Of a stretch of 23,870 nt of DNA, positions 16,762 to 21,658 are shown in pieces. A model generated the notes under the pieces. It was not told the origin of the DNA. It did no database searches and saw only the letters and a list, made by a program, of their open reading frames with translations. This DNA is from Pseudomonadota bacterium (GTDB lineage: Bacteria; Desulfobacterota; Syntrophobacteria; Syntrophobacterales; Syntrophobacteraceae): positions 1 through 23,870 of the forward strand of contig JAEZXS010000067.1 in the NCBI GenBank assembly GCA_023442755.1. The letters run 5' to 3'. The translations under genes and the position numbers were made by a program. Position 1 is the first letter of the stretch. The number at the start of each line of letters is the position of its first letter.

Positions 16762-16783
16762 CCAAGCGGCAGAAACCCCTTGG
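16762..16783 (+). other. Leader hairpin upstream of dacA
   Basis: CCAAG (16762-16766) can pair with CTTGG (16779-16783). The preceding GGGG (16757-16760) could pair with CCCC inside the loop (16776-16779 region), which would make a pseudoknot if transcription started early enough. No known riboswitch consensus was recognised. Confidence 0.25.
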
Positions 16784-16831
16784 GCTAAATAAATCCTGTT
16801 CACAAAATTAATCGAGTTTGAAAGGAAGTGC

Positions 16832-18187
16832 ATGCGAAGGAACAGCTTCATATGCCTGGTGCTGGCATTTTTTCTGGCCCTTTTCGTCGTGCCCGCACCC
16901 GTATCGGCGGTCGAGCACACTCCGGGCAAAAGGATGAAATCGGTGCCCGGTGCCGAAAAACGTACGGGCTCACAACAGAAGGGAAAAGCGGACGTAGCGG
17001 CAAAGGGGGCCGGTTCGGCCACCGATGTTACTCCCGGCCAGATAAACGCAAGGTCCGCAGTATTGATGGAAGTCACCACTGGGACGATTCTTTTCGAGCA
17101 AAATGCGGACGAGCCCATCGAACCTGCCTCTTTTACCAAGATTGCAACTCTTTATCTCGTTTTCGAAGCCCTTCAGCAGAACCGCATCCATCTAAACGAT
17201 GAGGTCTGGATCAGCGAAGCGGCCTGGCGCACCGGCGGGTCCAAGATGTTCGTCGGCATCGGTACCAGGGTGCCCCTCGAAGAGCTGATAAAGGGGATTG
17301 CGGTTGTCTCGGGAAATGACGCCTGCATTGCTACGGCGGAGCACCTGAGCGGGAGCGTCGACACCTTCGTGGACGCAATGAACCGGATGGGCAAGCAACT
17401 TGGCATGACCCACACCACTTTCCTCAATCCGAACGGCCTTCCCGCGGACGGGCAGATCACCACCGCCAGGGACATGGCGATCCTGGACACCGCCTACCTG
17501 AAAAGGTTCCCCGAATCGCTCAAGTACCACTCCATGCGGGAATGGAACTATAACAACATCGTCCAGTACAACCGCAACCACCTGCTTCTCAAGGATTCCA
17601 CCATCGACGGGTTGAAAACGGGATACATCGCAGCCTCCGGATACCACCTCTCCGCGACCTCTCAGCGCGACGGCATGCGCCTGATCGCCGTGGTGATGGG
17701 CGCGGTCAATCCGGCAACCCGCGAAAGAGAAGCCCTCAAGCTGCTAAACTACGGGTACCGCAATTTCACCCTGGTCCAGCCGTTCAAGGAAGGCCAGCCC
17801 ATTACGACGGTGAACGTGTGGAAGGGACAGCAGGACAAAATTCAGATCTATCCCAAGGATGCCCCGACCTTCCTGATTCCGCAGACGCAGAAAAACCTCC
17901 TGAAATGGAACGTGCAGGCTCCCTCCGATGCCGTTGCACCGATTGAGAACGGGCAGGAACTGGGGCAGCTTGTTTTCACCGTTTCCGATCAGCCCAAGCG
18001 CACGGTCTCCCTGGTCAGCCATGAAGATGTTCCGCTCGCCGGGTGGTTCAAAAGAACCTGGCAGTCCATCGTGGCGCTTGTAAAGTTCGATTGGAGATGG
18101 GTGAGCGGTATTCTCGGCGGGATCGCGATAATCGTCATCGCGATTATTCTCCTGGCCGGCCGCAAACCGAGAGGCTATTCCAGGTAA
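16832..18187 (+). CDS. dacA: D-alanyl-D-alanine carboxypeptidase (PBP5/DacA family, peptidase S11)
   Basis: 451-residue penicillin-binding protein that trims the terminal D-Ala from peptidoglycan pentapeptides in the periplasm. It has a signal peptide (MRRNSFICLVLAFFLALFVVPAPVSA), and a Lys/Gly/Ala-rich linker to about 68 that is longer than usual. All three active-site motifs are present: S100-F-T-K103 (nucleophile and base), S160-G-N162 and K262-T-G264. The N-x-x-G-L segment FLNPNGLPADGQIT is also typical. The C-terminal PBP5-like domain is followed by a hydrophobic stretch (about 418-441, ILGGIAIIVIAIILLAG) with a short basic tail, giving a transmembrane rather than amphipathic anchor. AAGGAAG is upstream of the ATG. 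It is monocistronic, with its own promoter candidate and terminator. The precise dacA/dacC/dacF assignment is uncertain. Confidence 0.9.
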   Translation: MRRNSFICLVLAFFLALFVVPAPVSAVEHTPGKRMKSVPGAEKRTGSQQKGKADVAAKGAGSATDVTPGQINARSAVLMEVTTGTILFEQNADEPIEPASFTKIATLYLVFEALQQNRIHLNDEVWISEAAWRTGGSKMFVGIGTRVPLEELIKGIAVVSGNDACIATAEHLSGSVDTFVDAMNRMGKQLGMTHTTFLNPNGLPADGQITTARDMAILDTAYLKRFPESLKYHSMREWNYNNIVQYNRNHLLLKDSTIDGLKTGYIAASGYHLSATSQRDGMRLIAVVMGAVNPATREREALKLLNYGYRNFTLVQPFKEGQPITTVNVWKGQQDKIQIYPKDAPTFLIPQTQKNLLKWNVQAPSDAVAPIENGQELGQLVFTVSDQPKRTVSLVSHEDVPLAGWFKRTWQSIVALVKFDWRWVSGILGGIAIIVIAIILLAGRKPRGYSR

Positions 18188-18211
18188 AATCAACAGTACA
18201 CCAAAAACACC

Positions 18212-18247
18212 AAAGGGCGGGCACGACGATCGTGCCCGCCCTTTTTT
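18212..18247 (+). terminator. Rho-independent terminator after dacA
   Basis: A 12-bp perfect GC-rich stem (GGGCGGGCACGA at 18215-18226 pairs with 18230-18241), a 3-base loop and six T. Three A/T pairs extend the base. On the minus strand the run after the stem is only TTT, so it acts mainly in the dacA direction. Confidence 0.9.
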
Positions 18248-18273
18248 ATAAGTCATATATGACTTATTGGACT
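18248..18273. repeat. Stop-codon-linked short repeat, copy 2, with perfect 20-bp palindrome
   Basis: 18248-18267 is a perfect 20-bp palindrome (ATAAGTCATA and its complement). It overlaps the 18-bp repeat 18256-18273 shared exactly with 14287-14304. The repeat edge coincides with the stop codon of the minus-strand dehydrogenase gene. Confidence 0.65.
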
Positions 18274-19256
18274 TATACATAGTCCTCCCGCTTTACCACG
18301 CCCCGGATCTTTTCATCCCGTAGAAACCGGTTCACATTCTCCGATGCCATCCCGACCGCCCCGGTCAGTATCCCCGGCACTGCCGACGAATTGTGCGGAG
18401 TCCCCAGGAAGTTGGGCAGGTCGAAAAACGGATAATTCACCTTGAACTCGCCGTTCATCGCAGGTTCTATCCACCAGGTATCAATGCCCGCACCGAAATC
18501 GGGATTTTGTTTCAAGTGGGCGTAAAGCGCTCGTTCGTCGATAATCGCCCCCCTTGCCACGTTGATGATGATGGCATCCGGCTTCATGAGGCCGAGTTCG
18601 CGAGCGCCTATAAGGCCCTTGGTGCTTTTTACGAGAGGAATGGATACGAGAAGGACATCCGAGTTTTTCAGGACGAGATCGAGTTGACCGAGCGTTCCGA
18701 TGAAATCGACCGGCTCGTCGGTCCGGCCGCTCGTGTTCAGGGCGAAGATCTTCATCCCCAACGCCCTCATGAGATGGGAGGCGGCCTGCCCTATTCCCCC
18801 GAACCCGAGCACGCCAAAGGTAAGCCCTCGAAGGTATTTATTCCGCGTTTTCTGGTCGAATTCGCCCGCCTTGAGCCTGGCGTTGCCGGTGCAAAACCTT
18901 TTGGCGAGGGCCAGCGCCATCCCGAGTATGTGCTCTGCCATGGGTGCGGCATAGGCGCCCGGGTTTGAAGCGATGAGAGGCCCTCCGGGCAGAAGGCCGA
19001 AGGGAAGATGGTCGGCCCCGGCCGTTACGAGTTGAATCAGCCGCACTGTCTTGAGGAGCCCGAATTCATCCGCACTGAATTCTTTGGCCGGGTTCCACGT
19101 GATGACGACATCCGCGCGTTCGATGGCCGCGGCGCGGGAGGGTTCGGGCAGATCGGGCAGAAATACCGGCTCGGCCACTCTTGAAAGGAGATGCCGGAAC
19201 TTTTCCCTGTGTGCGGATTCCGGAACGTAAGAGACGAGCACTGCCGGTTTGGCCAT
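18273..19256 (-). CDS. D-2-hydroxyacid dehydrogenase family protein
   Basis: 327-residue NAD(P)-dependent oxidoreductase interconverting a 2-oxoacid and a D-2-hydroxyacid in the cytoplasm; the actual substrate is unknown. The nucleotide-binding motif is LTFGVLGFGGIGQAASHLMRALGMKI (G151-x-G153-x-x-G156). The substrate-side N-terminal domain includes VRLIQLVTAGADHLPF. The expected catalytic residues are visible as R235 (NVARGAIID), E264 (AGIDTWWIEP) and H288 (GTPHNSS). I chose ATG 19256 because GGAG is six bases upstream; an in-frame ATG at 19268 has purines too close. It ends beside the dacA terminator and is divergent from the thioesterase gene. Confidence 0.85.
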   Translation of the reverse strand: MAKPAVLVSYVPESAHREKFRHLLSRVAEPVFLPDLPEPSRAAAIERADVVITWNPAKEFSADEFGLLKTVRLIQLVTAGADHLPFGLLPGGPLIASNPGAYAAPMAEHILGMALALAKRFCTGNARLKAGEFDQKTRNKYLRGLTFGVLGFGGIGQAASHLMRALGMKIFALNTSGRTDEPVDFIGTLGQLDLVLKNSDVLLVSIPLVKSTKGLIGARELGLMKPDAIIINVARGAIIDERALYAHLKQNPDFGAGIDTWWIEPAMNGEFKVNYPFFDLPNFLGTPHNSSAVPGILTGAVGMASENVNRFLRDEKIRGVVKREDYV

Positions 19257-19284
19257 ATTTTTCTCCATTCCTTCTGTATGCTGC

Positions 19285-19290
19285 TATAAT
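19285..19290 (+). promoter_or_regulatory. Possible -10 element for the thioesterase gene
   Basis: A perfect TATAAT on the + strand, but no convincing -35 at 16-18 bp. It would leave a leader of about 150 bases before the ATG at 19446. Confidence 0.25.
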
Positions 19291-19383
19291 GTAGGCCTCT
19301 TCAGGGGCCCCGTGACGCGATCCGAAAAAGTCTCGATCACCACGCAACCGCCAGCCGCAAATTCGAGCGCATTCGGGGCCCGG

Positions 19384-19389
19384 ATTATA
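19384..19389 (-). promoter_or_regulatory. Possible -10 element for the dehydrogenase gene
   Basis: A perfect TATAAT on the minus strand about 130 bp upstream of the ATG at 19256, again without a good -35. If both TATAAT sites are used the two transcripts would overlap at their 5' ends. Confidence 0.25.
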
Positions 19390-19445
19390 CATCTTTGCCG
19401 TCTTGTCTTTGTATTCTTTGCGCCACGCCTATATGAGGAGGATCT

Positions 19446-19874
19446 ATGGAAGACCGGCCCAGGTTCTTTGCTCCCGTCCAGGTTCGCTACGTGGAAACCG
19501 ACATGCAGGGGCATGTCTTTTTCGGCCATTATTTCACGTACTTCGATGCCGGACTGATCGAATACCTTAGGGCGATCGGTTTCGGCTACAGCGATTTTCT
19601 CGAAGCCGGCTTCGATTTCTTCTATATAGAAGCCAACTGCCAGTACAAGGGCCGCGCCTTTTTCGACGACGTTCTGCACGTCCACACCAGGGTGGGAAAG
19701 ATCGGAAACACCAGCTTCACCTTTGATTTCGTCATAGTTGAACAAACAACCGAGCGCCTGATCGCGACCGGACAAATCGTGGCGGTGGCTATCGACAAGG
19801 GCACCCGAAAACCGGTCCGCGTCCCCGAACGGTTCAGGCAGGCGGTTGCGGATTTCGAGGGCCGACTGAATTAG
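19446..19874 (+). CDS. Acyl-CoA thioesterase, hotdog fold (YbgC/FadM/4HBT family)
   Basis: 142-residue single hotdog domain, the usual length of this family, expected to hydrolyse an acyl- or aroyl-CoA thioester in the cytoplasm as a tetramer. The signature V-R-Y-x-E-T-D19-M-Q-G-H23-V-F-F-G-H-Y-F-T-Y-F-D34 is clear, with D19 the likely catalytic aspartate. The helix and strand pattern continues through CQYKGRAFFDDVLHVHTRVGKIGNTSFTFDFVIVEQTTERLIATGQIVAVAID. AGGAGG four bases before the ATG gives strong translation. It is alone on its strand here, and the substrate is unknown. A PaaK-type ligase lies 12 kb away, but there is no evidence that the two work together. Confidence 0.88.
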   Translation: MEDRPRFFAPVQVRYVETDMQGHVFFGHYFTYFDAGLIEYLRAIGFGYSDFLEAGFDFFYIEANCQYKGRAFFDDVLHVHTRVGKIGNTSFTFDFVIVEQTTERLIATGQIVAVAIDKGTRKPVRVPERFRQAVADFEGRLN

Positions 19875-19905
19875 CGCTCCCCAATGACAAAATAACGGAA
19901 CTATC

Positions 19906-19930
19906 TGTGGGAGCGGCTTCCAGCCGCGAT
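19906..19930 (+). repeat. REP-like element, copy B (GTGGGAG-headed hairpin)
   Basis: TGTGGGAG followed by GCGGCT-TCC-AGCCGC, a perfect 6-bp stem. The GTGGGAG head plus hairpin is the layout of REP sequences handled by REP-associated tyrosine transposases. Copy A at 12540 matches 22 of 25 bases. Confidence 0.6.
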
Positions 19931-20107
19931 ATTCTCATCGAGGGATGTAAATCCATCAAACGCTGTTGTTCGTCCTTTCTCTTCACGTATAAACAGGAAA
20001 AGCAACCCGGGCGGGCCGTTTGCCGCCCGTTTGCCCTGTCCTTAAAATAATATCCTGTAATCACTATGCAAATTCAATTTGGACGACATGTGCGCGATCG
20101 TCTGCTA

Positions 20108-20124
20108 TGAGTCATCGCGACTCA
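20108..20124. promoter_or_regulatory. Candidate operator upstream of the RND efflux operon
   Basis: TGAGTC-ATCGC-GACTCA, a 6-bp perfect inverted repeat with a 5-bp centre, about 100 bp upstream of the adaptor gene. It is the size of a TetR/MarR operator. No regulator gene is in the window. Confidence 0.3.
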
Positions 20125-20221
20125 AAAGAGAATTACTGCGTGATCTTGCCCTCCAATTCTGCTAATCTTCCGTATTGCCGACCATGGCAGGTAGACGATT
20201 CAGCCCCCTACTCCGATCGAG

Positions 20222-21370
20222 ATGATTATGTTGCACGCAAATGCTACGATCAACGGTCTGCAATGTGCCGCCCTTGGTCTCCTGCTCTGCATCCTGCCGG
20301 CCTGCTCGGAGAATGCCTCCGGCAAAGCCTCCAATGCCGCCGTAAAGCCCGCAGTCCCCGTTACCGTTTCCAAAGCCGTCCAAAAAACCATGCCGGTGCA
20401 GCTCCGCGCGATCGGCAGGGTGCAGGCGTATGCCACCGTGACGGTCAAGGCTCAGGTGTCGGGCGAGTTGATGGGCGTTCATTTCAAGGAGGGGCAGGAT
20501 GTAAAGAAGGGCGACATGCTTTTCACCATCGATCCGCAGCCCTTCACGGCCCAGCTGAGGCAGGCCGAGGCCAACCTCGCACGAGACAAAGCGCAGCTGG
20601 AAAATGCCAGAAAGCAGGTAGAACGCTACGGAGCGGTCGTTACGAAGGGATATGTTTCCCGGGAACAATATGATGCCCTGACGGCCAACGAATCGGCCCT
20701 GGCCGCAACCGTCCGAGCGGACGAAGCCGCGGTTGAAAACGCCAAGATATCCCTCAAATACTGCTATATACGCGCGCCTCTCGACGGATGCACCGGCGAA
20801 CTCAAGGTAAATGCCGGAAACGTCATCAAGCCCAACGACGAAGAAAAGCCCCTGGTCACCATCAACCAGGTCAGGCCCGTGTACGTCATCTTTGCGGTCC
20901 CCGAGCAGAACCTTGCCGACGTGAAAAGGTACATGGCGGAAGGAAAACTCTCCGTCTACGCCGCCGTTCCGGGAAAGGAAAACTCTCCAATCACCGGCCA
21001 TCTGACTTTTCTGGACAACGCAGTCGATTTTTCAACCGGAACGATCCAGCTCAAGGCCGAATTTGCGAACAAACAACGAGAACTCTGGCCAGGTCAGTTC
21101 GCCAACGTGACACTGACTCTTGCCGAACAGAAAGGCGCCGTGGTGGTCCCCTTCGAGGCTATTCAGACGGGGCAGCAGGGTGAGTACACCTTCGTTCTCA
21201 GGCCCGATTCCACGGTCGAGTACCGTTTGGTTTCCCCCGGCAAAATCATTCAGAACGAGATCATCATCGAAAAGGGAATCGCCCCGGGCGAGTCCGTGGT
21301 AACCGACGGCCAGCTCCGGCTCGCAAACGGGTCGAAGGTGAAAGTTGTCGAAAAGGGCGTTGCCGAATAA
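20222..21370 (+). CDS. RND efflux periplasmic adaptor lipoprotein (MdtA/AcrA type)
   Basis: 382-residue membrane fusion protein that links the inner-membrane pump to an outer-membrane channel. The N-terminus has a lipoprotein signal ending ILPAC28-S, so C28 is probably lipidated. Domains in order are the first half of the barrel-sandwich/lipoyl region (VTVKAQVSGELMGVHFKEGQDVKKGDMLFTIDPQPF, 73-108), a coiled-coil hairpin (about 108-178), the second lipoyl half (YCYIRAPLDGCTGELKVNAGNVIKP), a beta-barrel (PVYVIFAVPEQNLADVKRYM) and the membrane-proximal region. ATG 20222 and ATG 20228 are both possible starts and neither has a strong ribosome site. The pump gene follows, but only after 288 bp of repeat-bearing sequence. 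Drug specificity is unknown. Confidence 0.88.
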   Translation: MIMLHANATINGLQCAALGLLLCILPACSENASGKASNAAVKPAVPVTVSKAVQKTMPVQLRAIGRVQAYATVTVKAQVSGELMGVHFKEGQDVKKGDMLFTIDPQPFTAQLRQAEANLARDKAQLENARKQVERYGAVVTKGYVSREQYDALTANESALAATVRADEAAVENAKISLKYCYIRAPLDGCTGELKVNAGNVIKPNDEEKPLVTINQVRPVYVIFAVPEQNLADVKRYMAEGKLSVYAAVPGKENSPITGHLTFLDNAVDFSTGTIQLKAEFANKQRELWPGQFANVTLTLAEQKGAVVVPFEAIQTGQQGEYTFVLRPDSTVEYRLVSPGKIIQNEIIIEKGIAPGESVVTDGQLRLANGSKVKVVEKGVAE

Positions 21371-21376
21371 AAGTGT

Positions 21377-21394
21377 CGAGGCTGAAAACCTCTC
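21377..21394 (+). repeat. 18-bp direct repeat, left copy
   Basis: CGAGGCTGAAAACCTCTC, identical to 21522-21539. It contains a short GAGG...CCTC hairpin. It lies 6 bp after the adaptor stop codon. Confidence 0.7.
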
Positions 21395-21426
21395 AGATTG
21401 ATGACAAACTCCAAAATCATCGTGAT

Positions 21427-21497
21427 CGTCATTCCGGCGAAAGCCGGAATCCAGTTTTTTCAAGCACTTCTGGACCCCGACTTTCGTCGGGGTGACG
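21427..21497. repeat. Paired-hairpin inverted-repeat element (BIME/MITE-like)
   Basis: Two 28-bp arms (21427-21454 and 21470-21497) are inverted relative to each other, separated by 15 bp. Each arm is itself an 8-bp hairpin with a 4-base loop, framed by CGTC/CCAG ends. The arms match at 22 of 28 positions, and the six differences are transitions that keep each stem paired. It resembles a family of short intergenic repeats found in many proteobacteria. Confidence 0.75.
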
Positions 21498-21521
21498 GAT
21501 TGGGGGTTTTTCAACAGTCTA

Positions 21522-21539
21522 CGAGGCTGAAAACCTCTC
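21522..21539 (+). repeat. 18-bp direct repeat, right copy
   Basis: An exact copy of 21377-21394. Similarity continues weakly downstream (CATTGA versus GATTGA). The two copies bracket the paired-hairpin element at unequal distances (32 and 24 bp). Confidence 0.7.
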
Positions 21540-21658
21540 CCACATTGAAAGATATTTTTTCAGGTGATTGGATCGTCCGCTGCCAGGGTCACGGCTATTG
21601 GCGAGATCGCGGATAGTTGCTGTGCATCATAAATCCTAGCTGACAAAGTACTGGCTGA

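Larger units (their letters stand above)
16400..16831. other. Divergent intergenic region, FecR/DUF6600 to dacA
   Basis: 432 bp, AT-richer than its surroundings, between divergent genes. It holds a promoter candidate and leader hairpin on the dacA side, and an imperfectly placed inverted repeat GTTTAT...ATAAAC (16588-16610, 11-bp spacer). A 34-codon frame at 16644-16748 (MEALLFALFLCIPAQ...) looks signal-peptide-like but lacks a properly spaced ribosome site. No convincing promoter is seen for the minus gene. Confidence 0.6.
19875..20221. other. Intergenic region upstream of the RND operon
   Basis: 347 bp without a convincing gene. It contains REP copy B, a 7-bp GC hairpin (20008-20029, CGGGCGG/CCGCCCG, 8-base loop) without a T-run, an AT-rich stretch around 20040-20080 and a 17-bp inverted repeat at 20108. 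The small + frames here have no support. Confidence 0.6.

Noticed and set aside
20020..20673. A 217-codon + frame starting upstream of the adaptor gene
   Set aside because: It overlaps the adaptor coding region in another frame and its product is Arg/Ser/Pro-rich with no family features.
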